From positions 186,001 to 250,000 of the forward strand of contig NZ_JAGJBZ010000002.1 of NCBI RefSeq assembly GCF_020010925.1: 64,000 bases of DNA, read 5' to 3'. This stretch comes from Streptomyces griseiscabiei. Its GTDB lineage: Bacteria > Actinomycetota > Actinomycetes > Streptomycetales > Streptomycetaceae. Below, in pieces: positions 39,012-47,457 of the stretch (positions within the stretch are counted from its first letter, which is position 1; each line of letters starts with the position of its first letter). The notes under the pieces are model-generated. The model was not told where the DNA came from, ran no database searches, and saw only the letters and a list, made by a program, of their open reading frames with translations. The position numbers were made by a program, and so were the translations under genes.

Positions 39012-40733
39012 GTGGGACGGCACAGCCGCAAGGGGCGGGCGCCGAAAGGCGACACCAACGACATGAGGACGGCCCGGACGGCTACATCCGCCGGGCCGGA
39101 CGCGCGCGGACCGGCGGCGCCGCGCGGGCCGGAGGCCCAGGGCTTTCCGGGGGCCCAGAGCGCGGGCGGACCGGTGGTGCCGGGCGCCAGGCGCGGCGCC
39201 GCGGCTCCGGCGGGTCCGCCGGGAGCGTGGTCGCCGGGCGGTGCCCCGCCGCCTCGCGGGTACGACGGCGCTCCCGGCCAGGGGGCGCCGCGGTTCACCG
39301 GGGGCGCGCCCGGGCAGCAGGGTCCGCGCCCTCCTGACGGCACCCCCGCGCACGGCTTTCCTCGTCTGCCCGACGGCACGCCGGCGCATGGGATGCCGCG
39401 ATTCGCCGACGGCACTCCGGCGCACGGTTTTCCCCGGCTCCCCGACGACACCTCGGCTCGTGGCTTTCCGCCGAGCCGGGGTGGGCATCCCGAGCAGCGT
39501 GAAGCGGGCGGTGGCTGGGGGCACTTGGGTGGTGGTGGGCGCCGGACGGGTGCCGGACACGGCGTGGCGCAAGGGGCTCCCGAGGGGGCCCCGTATGGTG
39601 TGCCGGGCGAGGCGCCACCCCCCGGCGCCCCGTACGGCGAGCCTCCGGAGCGCTCCGGTCGCCGCATCCCCATTCCCCGGCAGCGGCAGGAGGCCATGCC
39701 CCCCGGTGGCCCCCGCCAGGCATACCTGGACGCCTTCGACGAGGTCGACGACGTCCACGCTCCCGGCCGCACCCACCGTGCCGCGCCGGGTGCCGACGCC
39801 GACGGCAGGGCCGAGGCGGCTTTCGAGGAGCAGCCGTCGCGGGAGACGCCTCTGCGGCGGAAGCGGTCCGCCGGAGAGCCTCCGGGCGACGGGTCCGCGG
39901 CCGTGGGGACGGCGAAGGGCGGCAAGGGTCGCGCGTTCGCCGGGATCGCCGCCGCCGCGGTCACGACCGTGCTGGTGGTCGTCGCGGTCGGCCGGATGGC
40001 CGGCGGGGACGACAGCACGGCCCCGCAGCCGCAGGCCGCCGACGCCGGCGAACGCGATGTGCGCGACGCCTCGCGCAGCGACAACCGGCCCACGCCGTCC
40101 ACCTCGCCGAGTCCGGGCACGAGCGCGACCCCGCTGTCGTACGACCAGAAGATGGGCCAGAAGTACGCGCTCGCCGCCGACCTGGAGGGCGACGGGAAGT
40201 TCGAGGCGGTCAAGGGCTTCGACAAGGCGCCGGGGGCGGGGCAGAAGTACCGCTACCGGGTCGATGTGGAGGAAGGGCTCGGGCTGGACGCCGGGTTGTT
40301 CGCGGATGCCGTGCAGAAGACGCTGAACGACGACCGGAGTTGGGCCCACAACGGCGGTCGTACGTTCGAGCGGATCTCGTCGGGGACACCCGACTTCGTG
40401 ATCACGCTGGCCAGTCCGGGCACCACGGCGTTCTGGTGCGCCAAGTCGGGGCTCGACACGACCGTGGACAACGTGTCCTGCGACTCGGCCTCCACCGAGC
40501 GCGTGATGATCAACGCGTACCGCTGGGCCCAGGGCGCGGAGACCTACGGCGATCAGATCCATGCCTACCGGCAGATGCTGATCAACCACGAGATCGGTCA
40601 CCGTCTCCGCTACGACCATGTGACCTGCGACAAGAATGGCGAGCTCGCACCCGTCATGCAGCAGCAGAGCAAGTTCCTGACGTACAAGGGGATCACCTGC
40701 AAGGCCAACCCTTGGCCCTACCCCGGCAGTTGA
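39012..40733 (+). CDS. DUF3152 membrane-anchored zinc metalloprotease-like protein
   Basis: A 573-residue protein. The N-terminal ~300 residues are cytoplasmic and Pro/Gly/Arg-rich, with repeated units of the type PRLPDGTPAHGF (residues ~110-150). One transmembrane helix lies near residue 310-330 (AFAGIAAAAVTTVLVVVAVG). The extracellular C-terminal domain is DUF3152 with the zincin motif HEIGHRLRYDH (HExxH with a third His) and paired Cys residues. The homologue by position is Rv3207c, next to moeZ. GTG 39012 starts 8 nt after the hydrolase stop. Confidence 0.88.
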   Translation: MGRHSRKGRAPKGDTNDMRTARTATSAGPDARGPAAPRGPEAQGFPGAQSAGGPVVPGARRGAAAPAGPPGAWSPGGAPPPRGYDGAPGQGAPRFTGGAPGQQGPRPPDGTPAHGFPRLPDGTPAHGMPRFADGTPAHGFPRLPDDTSARGFPPSRGGHPEQREAGGGWGHLGGGGRRTGAGHGVAQGAPEGAPYGVPGEAPPPGAPYGEPPERSGRRIPIPRQRQEAMPPGGPRQAYLDAFDEVDDVHAPGRTHRAAPGADADGRAEAAFEEQPSRETPLRRKRSAGEPPGDGSAAVGTAKGGKGRAFAGIAAAAVTTVLVVVAVGRMAGGDDSTAPQPQAADAGERDVRDASRSDNRPTPSTSPSPGTSATPLSYDQKMGQKYALAADLEGDGKFEAVKGFDKAPGAGQKYRYRVDVEEGLGLDAGLFADAVQKTLNDDRSWAHNGGRTFERISSGTPDFVITLASPGTTAFWCAKSGLDTTVDNVSCDSASTERVMINAYRWAQGAETYGDQIHAYRQMLINHEIGHRLRYDHVTCDKNGELAPVMQQQSKFLTYKGITCKANPWPYPGS

Positions 40734-40923
40734 CGGGCCGTGATCGCGTGATCCCTTAGCGCGACAAAACGCGTCCCGCTAGCGAAAGTTACGACCGTTC
40801 ACCCCTTTTGGTGGCGCGATGGACAACCGTCCGTCGCGCCACCGCCTTGTCCGCATACGTTCGTCCCGCTGCGAGCCGCCGGGTGAACGGCGGCTCCTCA
40901 AACGGGAGATCGGGGGTGCACGC

Positions 40924-43005
40924 GTGCGCATCGGACTGCTTACGGAGGGTGGCTATCCGTATGTGAGCGGTGACGCCAGGCTCTGGTGCGACCGACTCGT
41001 ACGCGGGCTGGAGCGACACGAGTTCGACATCTATGCGCTCAGCCGGAGCGAGCGGCAGGAGGACGAGGGCTGGATCCCGCTGCCGGCGCAGGTCAGCCGG
41101 GTCCGCACCGCTCCGCTCTGGACGGCCGAGGACGACGGGGTCGTGCTGGGCCGCCGGGCGCGAAGGCGCTTCGCCGAGGCGTACGGCGAACTGGTGGCGG
41201 CGATGTGTTCGGGGCGCGCGGGCGCGGCCGGGACCGATGGCTGGGCCGGCGGTGGTACCGGCGTTGGCACCGGCGGCGGTGCTGATGGTGGTGCTGATGG
41301 CGGGGCCGGTGCGGCGGGAGAGGCCTCCCGCGGTGCGGCCGACGCTGAGGCGGACCGTTTCGGCAACGCGCTGTACGGGCTCGCGGAACTCGCGCGCGAC
41401 GAGGGCGGGCTGGTCGGCGTACTGCGCTCCGAGGCAGCCGTGCGCACCCTGGAGCGCGCCTGTCGTGCGCCGGGCGCGGTGCGAGGGGCGCGAGAGGCCC
41501 GTGTACCGGATCTGCTGACGGTCGCCTCGCACCTCGAACGCGCCCTGCGCCCCCTCTCCCTCGACTGGTACGAGGACGACGGGCTCGGCTCGGTCGACCT
41601 GTGCCACGCGGCGGCGGGTGGCTCGGCCGCACTGCCCGGACTGCTGGCCCGGCACTTCCACGGGGTGCCGCTGCTGGTCACCGAGTACGGCGTGCCGCTG
41701 CGGGCGCACTACCTCGGAGCCTCGGGGGAGGCGCCGGTGCGCGCCCTGCTCGCGGCCTTCCACCGGCGGCTGACCGCCGAGGTCTACCGGCAGGCCGCCT
41801 GTCTCACCCCCGGCAACACCCATGCCCGGCGCTGGCAGGAGCGCTGCGGCGCCGATCGCTCCCGGATCCGGACCGTGTACCCCGGCATGGACGCCGCCCG
41901 GTTCGCTGAGGTCGGCGAGTCGGCGGAGTGCGCGGATCCGCACACGCTGGTGTGGGTCGGCCGCATCGAGCCCGCCAAGGACCTGATCTCGCTGCTGCAC
42001 GCCTTCGCCGAGATCCGCCGGGCGGAACCGAAGGCGCGGCTCCGGATCGTCGGGGCGGCGTCGGGGGCCGAGGCCGTCGCCTATCTGGGCCACTGCAGAG
42101 CGCTGGCCGCGCAGCTCTTCCCCGACGAGGCGGACGGTGTCCACGCGGTCGGCGACAACCCCGTCTCCTTCGAGGAGATCGGCGACCCGGCCGTCCCCGA
42201 CCTGGCCGAGGCGTATGCGGCGGGCGCGGTGGTCGTGCTCTCCAGCGTCGTCGAGGGCTTCCCGATCAGCCTGGTGGAGGCCATGTTCTGCGCCCGGCCG
42301 ACGGTCTCCACCGACGTGGGCGCCGTCGTGGAGGTCATCGGTGGCACCGGACTGGTCGTACCGCCGCGCAATCCGCGGGCGCTCGCCGAAGCGTGCGTGG
42401 CACTCCTGAGAGAACCCGAGCGCCGCGCACGCCTGGGCGCGGCCGCCCGCGCGCGAGCCCTCGAACTCTTCACGGTGGAACAGAACGTCGAGGCATTTCG
42501 TGGCATCTATCTCGAAGTTGTCTCCCACGCCCCGGTGCGCAAGGTCGTCCTCGACGACACCGGCGAACCACTGCCCTTCGGAGCCCCCGCCGAGGCCCAT
42601 GTCCCCGGCCGGTGGACCGATTCCCGCCTGCTGACGGGAGGCCTGGGCGTCGCCGGGATCGCGGGGGTCGCCGGTGTGACAGGAGTAGCGGGCGTGGCCG
42701 GCGTGGCGGCTGCGCCCGGTGCGGGGGCCGTCGGCAGGCCGCGCTGGGCCGTCGGGGCGCCTGTGCGGGCGACGGTGCCGCTCCGGGCCCCGGCGTCGGC
42801 ATCGGGTTCGTCGGCGCCGGGTTCGGGGCCGGCGCCCGACACGGCTCCGGCGGCGCCCTCCGCCCCGGTCGCGCCGTCCGCTCCGGGTTCGGCTTCGGCG
42901 CCCGCCCCCGCGTCGGTCTCCGTCCCGGAGCCCGTGTGCGTCGCGGAGGGATCCGCGGGCGCGGCGGCCGGGGAACCGGTTCCCGCGGGAGAGGGGGCGC
43001 GATGA
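40924..43005 (+). CDS. PelF-type (DUF3492) GT4 glycosyltransferase
   Basis: A 693-residue cytosolic glycosyltransferase. The N-terminal DUF3492 domain opens with RIGLLTEGGYPYVSGDARLW, the hallmark of PelF-like enzymes. A GT-B C-terminal domain has WVGRIEPAKDLISLLHAFAEI and the donor-site EGFPISLVEAM (EX7E). Low-complexity insertions are a Gly/Ala run at about residues 100-135 and a tail with repeated VAG units and Pro/Ala/Ser stretches. GTG 40924 starts the domain cleanly. The ATGA overlap with the next gene shows translational coupling. PelF polymerises UDP-GalNAc/GlcNAc in Pel synthesis; the donor here is unknown. Confidence 0.88.
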   Translation: MRIGLLTEGGYPYVSGDARLWCDRLVRGLERHEFDIYALSRSERQEDEGWIPLPAQVSRVRTAPLWTAEDDGVVLGRRARRRFAEAYGELVAAMCSGRAGAAGTDGWAGGGTGVGTGGGADGGADGGAGAAGEASRGAADAEADRFGNALYGLAELARDEGGLVGVLRSEAAVRTLERACRAPGAVRGAREARVPDLLTVASHLERALRPLSLDWYEDDGLGSVDLCHAAAGGSAALPGLLARHFHGVPLLVTEYGVPLRAHYLGASGEAPVRALLAAFHRRLTAEVYRQAACLTPGNTHARRWQERCGADRSRIRTVYPGMDAARFAEVGESAECADPHTLVWVGRIEPAKDLISLLHAFAEIRRAEPKARLRIVGAASGAEAVAYLGHCRALAAQLFPDEADGVHAVGDNPVSFEEIGDPAVPDLAEAYAAGAVVVLSSVVEGFPISLVEAMFCARPTVSTDVGAVVEVIGGTGLVVPPRNPRALAEACVALLREPERRARLGAAARARALELFTVEQNVEAFRGIYLEVVSHAPVRKVVLDDTGEPLPFGAPAEAHVPGRWTDSRLLTGGLGVAGIAGVAGVTGVAGVAGVAAAPGAGAVGRPRWAVGAPVRATVPLRAPASASGSSAPGSGPAPDTAPAAPSAPVAPSAPGSASAPAPASVSVPEPVCVAEGSAGAAAGEPVPAGEGAR

Positions 43006-44234
43006 GTGAGCTCCGGTTGGACGGGCTGGACGAACTGGACGGGTACGACGGCTTCGACGGGACCGATCGCCCGGCCGTCCTGGACCGCTCGGACACGGTC
43101 GCCCCACCCGACCCCACTGCCCGGCCCGACGCCGACAGCCCCGCCCCGGCCGGGCCCAAGGCCTCTCCCCGTCGCGGTGCCGTGGACCCGGTGAAGGCAC
43201 TGATGCACCGGCACCGGGAGCTGTGCGAACGGGCGGTGGATCCCTTGGAGATCGCCGCAGGACTGGAAGCGCACGGAGTGACCGACCGTACGGCCGCCCG
43301 CTTCCGGCACCGGGACGTGTTCTCCCTCGCCGAGGAGATGTACGCGCGCGTGTCGCGTGACGGGGACGAATCCACCGAGCGTCAGCCGGTGCCGAGCGCG
43401 CCCGGCGCAGGCCGGGGCTGGGCCGTGCTCGCCCTCCTGCCGGGCGCCGTGTGCGCGGCGGCCGTCGTCGGCGTACGCCTCACCGACGGCCGGCCCCGTC
43501 TCATGGCCGCCGCCCTCGGCGCCCTCGCGGTGGCGCTCTGTCTCCGTGTGGCCCTCGACCGGGGCCCCCTGCGCCTCCCGTCGGACACGGCGGGCCGCAC
43601 CCGGATCTGGACCTGCTGGCTGATCGCGTACGCCCTCCTCGGTGACGGTCTGCTCGCCGCCGGTCTCGACGGAGGCCCCCACGGCCTCTGGCCCTTGGCC
43701 GTCGCGCCCGTCCTCGCCCTCTCCCTGTCCTGCGCCCCCGCCGTCTGGTGCGCCCATCTCCTCTCCGTACGCGCTCGCCGCAGACTCGCCGCCAGCCGGG
43801 GCCTCGCCGAGTTCGCCGACTCCGTGAAGCCCCTGATCCTCGGTGTGTTCGCACTCCATCTGTGCGCGCTGGGCGCCCTGCTCGCGCTGTGCGGCGCCCT
43901 CCTGGACGAACCCACCGGGTACGCCGGCGCGGGCGCCCTGGGCGCGCTCCTCCTGCTCGCCCGTCTCCTCGCCGTCCATGGGTTCGCCCAGGCCCCGGCC
44001 GTCGCCCTCCGTACCGCCGCCGTGGCCGAGGCACTCGCGCTGGGCACCGTCCTCGCGAGTCGCCTGCCCGGCTGTTCCTTCCTGGCCGTCCCCGTCGAGG
44101 CCGTCGCCGACGCCTGGGGGCCCGGGGCCGTCCCCGCCCTCGTGTGCGGTACCGCCGCGCTCGCCCTGCTCGTCCACGCCACCCGCACGCTGACCCGGGC
44201 CTCGGCCCACGCCCCGCCTTCCGGGGCCACCTGA
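43002..44234 (+). CDS. Polytopic membrane protein of the polysaccharide locus
   Basis: A 410-residue protein. The ~130-residue cytoplasmic N-terminus includes the helical segment DPLEIAAGLEAHGVTDRTAARFRHRD. It is followed by about eight transmembrane helices (for example WAVLALLPGAVCAAAVVGVRL and LILGVFALHLCALGALLALCG). I do not recognise a family; it is not an obvious PelG, Wzx or Wzy by eye. Its ATG overlaps the glycosyltransferase stop (ATGA), which makes it the obvious membrane partner, perhaps for export or anchoring of the polymer machinery. Confidence 0.82.
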   Translation: MSELRLDGLDELDGYDGFDGTDRPAVLDRSDTVAPPDPTARPDADSPAPAGPKASPRRGAVDPVKALMHRHRELCERAVDPLEIAAGLEAHGVTDRTAARFRHRDVFSLAEEMYARVSRDGDESTERQPVPSAPGAGRGWAVLALLPGAVCAAAVVGVRLTDGRPRLMAAALGALAVALCLRVALDRGPLRLPSDTAGRTRIWTCWLIAYALLGDGLLAAGLDGGPHGLWPLAVAPVLALSLSCAPAVWCAHLLSVRARRRLAASRGLAEFADSVKPLILGVFALHLCALGALLALCGALLDEPTGYAGAGALGALLLLARLLAVHGFAQAPAVALRTAAVAEALALGTVLASRLPGCSFLAVPVEAVADAWGPGAVPALVCGTAALALLVHATRTLTRASAHAPPSGAT

Positions 44235-44382
44235 CCCACCTCGGGCCGCGCACGGCCGAACACCGTGTGCCGCCCGGCCCGACCGATGCGCGGGACCTCC
44301 GTCCCGGGCGTCACCTCCCGCGGGGCCGACACCGCGGGCCCACCTCATCACCCACGGCACCACCCCATAAGGAGAACTCCAG

Positions 44383-44430
44383 ATGATCACCTCCCGAACC
44401 GGAGAACCCGCCCCGGGAGCCGCCCGATGA
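44383..44430 (+). CDS. 15-codon ORF translationally coupled to the epimerase gene
   Basis: AAGGAG stands 8 nt before ATG 44383, which opens a short frame MITSRTGEPAPGAAR. Its TGA overlaps the epimerase ATG (ATGA at 44427-44430). It could be a leader peptide that delivers ribosomes to the epimerase start or a very small protein. The only evidence is the strong ribosome binding site and the exact overlap. Confidence 0.45.
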   Translation: MITSRTGEPAPGAAR

Positions 44431-45386
44431 GGGTCCTGCTGATCGGAGCCAACGGCTACCTCGGCCGCTTCGTCGCCGAACGCCTGCTCGCCGACCCCGC
44501 CGTACAGCTCACCGCGCTCGGCCGCGGCGACGACGCCGACGTACGGTTCGACCTCGCCACCGGCAGCCCTGGCGCGCTCACCCGCTTCCTGGACGCCGTC
44601 CACCCGGGTGTCGTCGTCAACTGCGCCGGAGCCACCCGTGGCGGTGCCCGCGAACTCACCCGGCACAACACCGTCGCCGTCGCCACCGTCTGCGAGGCCC
44701 TCCGCCGCAGCGGCTGCGGCGCACGCCTGGTGCAGCTCGGCTGCGGCGCCGAATACGGGCCCAGCCAGCCCGGCTCCTCCACCGCCGAGGACGCCGTACC
44801 CCGCCCCGGCGGCCCGTACGGCGTGAGCAAGCTCGCCGCCACCGAGCTCGTCCTCGGCTCCGGCCTGGACGCCGTGGTCCTCCGTGTCTTCTCGCCCGCC
44901 GGACCCGGCACACCCGCGGGCTCCCCGCTCGGCCGCCTCGCCGAAGCCATGCGCCGCGCCATGCAGTCCGGCGACGGCGAACTCAAACTCGGCGGCCTCG
45001 GCGTCCAGCGCGACTTCGTCGACGTACGCGACGTCGCCCGCGCCGTCCACGCCGCCTCGCTCTCCGCCGCCCAGGGCGTGATCAACATCGGCTCCGGCCG
45101 AGCCGTGCGCCTCCGCGACGCCGCCGCCGTCCTCGCCCGCGTCGCCGGTTACGGCGGCGCCCTCCACGAGCTCGACGCCCCGCCCGGGCCCCTCAGGCCC
45201 ACCATCGGCCACCCCCGTCCCGAACCGGACCACGCGGGCCCCGTCTCCTACCCGTACCCGGACGGCTGCGGCAGCTGGCAGCAGGCCGATGTGCGCACCG
45301 CCCGCGACCGCCTCGGCTGGCGGCCCCGCATCAATCTGGAGGAGTCCCTCGCGGACATCTGGATGGAGGCGGCGTGCCGTATCTGA
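44427..45386 (+). CDS. NAD(P)-dependent sugar epimerase/dehydratase
   Basis: A 319-residue extended short-chain dehydrogenase. The N-terminal dinucleotide motif is LLIGANGYLGRF (GxxGxxG) and the catalytic pair is YGVSK (YxxxK), with GCGAEYGPSQ supplying the Ser/Thr-side residues. The C-terminus (TARDRLGWRPRINLEESLADI) is typical of nucleotide-sugar epimerases. It is probably a nucleotide-sugar 4-epimerase or reductase feeding the neighbouring PelF-like transferase, but the substrate is not visible. The start overlaps a 15-codon leader ORF. Its 3' end overlaps the spherulin-4 gene by 13 nt. Confidence 0.87.
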   Translation: MRVLLIGANGYLGRFVAERLLADPAVQLTALGRGDDADVRFDLATGSPGALTRFLDAVHPGVVVNCAGATRGGARELTRHNTVAVATVCEALRRSGCGARLVQLGCGAEYGPSQPGSSTAEDAVPRPGGPYGVSKLAATELVLGSGLDAVVLRVFSPAGPGTPAGSPLGRLAEAMRRAMQSGDGELKLGGLGVQRDFVDVRDVARAVHAASLSAAQGVINIGSGRAVRLRDAAAVLARVAGYGGALHELDAPPGPLRPTIGHPRPEPDHAGPVSYPYPDGCGSWQQADVRTARDRLGWRPRINLEESLADIWMEAACRI

Positions 45387-46123
45387 CCCCCGCCCCGTCC
45401 GGCATCGCCAGCACCGGCCTCAGCCTCGGCTTCGGCATCCCCGGCTATGCCCACCCTCTGGTCGCACCCCTCGAATGGGGCGAACTCACCCGCCCCGGCA
45501 CTCCTCTCCACTGGGTCGTCCTGAACGTCTCCGACGGCCCCGGCAGCCGCCCCGATCCGCACTGCCTGGAAGCCGCCGGACGCCTGCGGAACGCGGGCGT
45601 CCGGGTCCTCGGTCACCTGGACACCACCTACGGGGCCCGCCCCCTCTCCGAGATCGCCTCCGACGCCCACCGCTATCTCGACTGGTACCGGGTCGACGGC
45701 TTCGTCCTCGACCGCTGCCCCACCGAGCACGGCGCCCTCCCCGAGACCGGCCGCAGGGTCGGCGCACTCCGCGCACTCCTCGGCGGTGGTCATCTCGTCC
45801 TCGGCCACGGCACCCACCCGCACCCCGGATATCTGGAGATCGCCGACCAACTGGTCACCTTCTCCGGACCCTGGAGCGACTACCGCTGGTCGCAGGTGGC
45901 CGAGTGGACCGCGGATCATCCGCCCGAACGCTTCTGCCACTTCGTCCACGGCGTCCCGCGCGGCCATCTCGACGAGGCGCTGCGCATCGCCCGCTGGCAG
46001 GGCGCCGCCACGATCTACTTCACCGACCGCACGGACCGTGGCGGCCGGATCGACCCCTGGGAGACCATGCCCGGCTACTGGGACGACATCGTCTCGCTGG
46101 TTGGAACGGGTGTCTCGGAATGA
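45374..46123 (+). CDS. Spherulation-specific family 4 (GH135-like) protein
   Basis: A 249-residue TIM-barrel protein of the spherulin-4 family, with the ordered motifs GIPGYAHPLVAPLEW, VVLNVSDGPGSRPD, AGVRVLGHLDTTYGARPLSEI, YRVDGFVLD, GHGTHPHPGYLEIADQLVTF and RFCHFVHG. In the fungal relative Sph3 (GH135, a galactosaminogalactan hydrolase) the barrel has an Asp-Glu pair and a later Glu; here the pair is D113-R114 and the later position is S164, so the classical acid set is incomplete. There is no signal peptide. The GTG start lies within the end of the epimerase gene, so it is co-translated. Confidence 0.85.
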   Translation: MPYLTPAPSGIASTGLSLGFGIPGYAHPLVAPLEWGELTRPGTPLHWVVLNVSDGPGSRPDPHCLEAAGRLRNAGVRVLGHLDTTYGARPLSEIASDAHRYLDWYRVDGFVLDRCPTEHGALPETGRRVGALRALLGGGHLVLGHGTHPHPGYLEIADQLVTFSGPWSDYRWSQVAEWTADHPPERFCHFVHGVPRGHLDEALRIARWQGAATIYFTDRTDRGGRIDPWETMPGYWDDIVSLVGTGVSE

Positions 46124-46186
46124 AAAAGGGCGTGGCAGTGTTACGGGAAGAACAACTGTAGTGATTGACCGACCAACGGAGTCCCC

Positions 46187-47365
46187 GTGTCGCTGCCACC
46201 CCTGGTCGAGCCCGCCGGCGAGCTCACCGTAGACGAGGTCCGCAGGTACTCCCGCCACCTGATCATCCCCGACGTGGGCATGGACGGGCAGAAGCGGCTG
46301 AAGAACGCCAAGGTGCTGTGTGTGGGCGCCGGTGGCCTGGGCTCGCCGGCGCTGATGTACCTGGCCGCGGCGGGCGTCGGCACGCTCGGCATCGTGGAGT
46401 TCGACGAGGTCGACGAGTCGAACCTGCAGCGCCAGATCATCCACAGCCAGGCCGACATCGGCCGCTCCAAGGCCGAGTCCGCGCGCGACTCCGTCCTCGG
46501 CATCAACCCGTACGTGAACGTGATCCTCCACGAAGAGCGGCTCGAGGCCGAGAACGTGAAGGAGATCTTCAGCCAGTACGACCTGATCGTCGACGGCACC
46601 GACAACTTCGCGACCCGCTACCTCGTCAACGACGCGGCCGTGCTGCTGAACAAGCCGTACGTGTGGGGCTCGATCTACCGCTTCGACGGCCAGGCCTCGG
46701 TCTTCTGGGCCGAGCACGGCCCGTGCTACCGCTGCCTCTACCCGGAGCCCCCGCCGCCGGGCATGGTCCCCTCCTGCGCCGAGGGCGGCGTCCTCGGTGT
46801 GCTCTGCGCGTCCATCGGCTCCATCCAGGTCAACGAGGCCATCAAGCTCCTCGCGGGCATCGGCGAGCCGCTCGTCGGCCGTCTGATGATCTACGACGCC
46901 CTGGAGATGCAGTACCGCCAGGTCAAGGTCCGCAAGGACCCCAACTGCGCGGTCTGCGGCGAGAACCCCACCGTCACCGAGCTCATCGACTACGAGGCCT
47001 TCTGCGGCGTCGTCTCCGAGGAGGCCCAGGAGGCGGCCGCCGGCTCGACGATCACTCCCAAGCAGCTCAAGGAGTGGATCGACGACGGCGAGAACATCGA
47101 GATCATCGACGTCCGCGAGATCAACGAGTACGAGATCGTCTCCATCCCGGGCGCCAAGCTGATCCCGAAGAACGAGTTCCTCATGGGCACCGCCCTGGAG
47201 GCCCTGCCGCAGGACAAGAAGATCGTCCTGCACTGCAAGACGGGTGTCCGCAGTGCGGAAGTCCTCGCGGTCCTGAAGTCGGCCGGTTTCGCCGACGCGG
47301 TCCACGTCGGTGGCGGTGTGATCGGCTGGGTCAACCAGATCGAGCCGCACAAGCCGGTCTACTAG
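46187..47365 (+). CDS. moeZ: MoeZ sulfur-carrier adenylyltransferase/sulfurtransferase
   Basis: A 392-residue enzyme that adenylates and thiocarboxylates ubiquitin-like sulfur carriers (MoaD, ThiS, CysO type). The N-terminal ThiF/E1-like domain has GAGGLGSPALMYLAAAGVG, the ribose-binding Asp in EFDEVD, and the zinc Cys pairs CYRCLYPEP and CAVCGENP. The C-terminal rhodanese domain (from about residue 290) has the persulfide loop CKTGVRS. Multiple pathways may use it (molybdenum cofactor, thiamin, cysteine and some antibiotics). GTG 46187 is the start. A strong terminator follows. Homologue by position: Rv3206c. Confidence 0.94.
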   Translation: MSLPPLVEPAGELTVDEVRRYSRHLIIPDVGMDGQKRLKNAKVLCVGAGGLGSPALMYLAAAGVGTLGIVEFDEVDESNLQRQIIHSQADIGRSKAESARDSVLGINPYVNVILHEERLEAENVKEIFSQYDLIVDGTDNFATRYLVNDAAVLLNKPYVWGSIYRFDGQASVFWAEHGPCYRCLYPEPPPPGMVPSCAEGGVLGVLCASIGSIQVNEAIKLLAGIGEPLVGRLMIYDALEMQYRQVKVRKDPNCAVCGENPTVTELIDYEAFCGVVSEEAQEAAAGSTITPKQLKEWIDDGENIEIIDVREINEYEIVSIPGAKLIPKNEFLMGTALEALPQDKKIVLHCKTGVRSAEVLAVLKSAGFADAVHVGGGVIGWVNQIEPHKPVY

Positions 47366-47378
47366 ACACACGCCTTCC

Positions 47379-47416
47379 CGAGAGGGGCTCGGCACCACGG
47401 GTGCCGGGCCCCTCTC
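47379..47416. terminator. Terminator after moeZ
   Basis: A 17-bp stem with one non-Watson-Crick position (GAGAGGGGCTCGGCACC at 47379-47395 against 47400-47416) and an ACGG loop, between convergent genes. Confidence 0.85.
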
Positions 47417-47457
47417 CGCTGCCGTCCGTGCGCGCGCGAGTCGGTGGTGGCCCCTGC

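Noticed and set aside
42507..45233. Minus-strand frame of 908 codons opposite the polysaccharide locus
   Set aside because: Gly/Arg/Glu-rich shadow of three coupled plus-strand genes with strong motifs.
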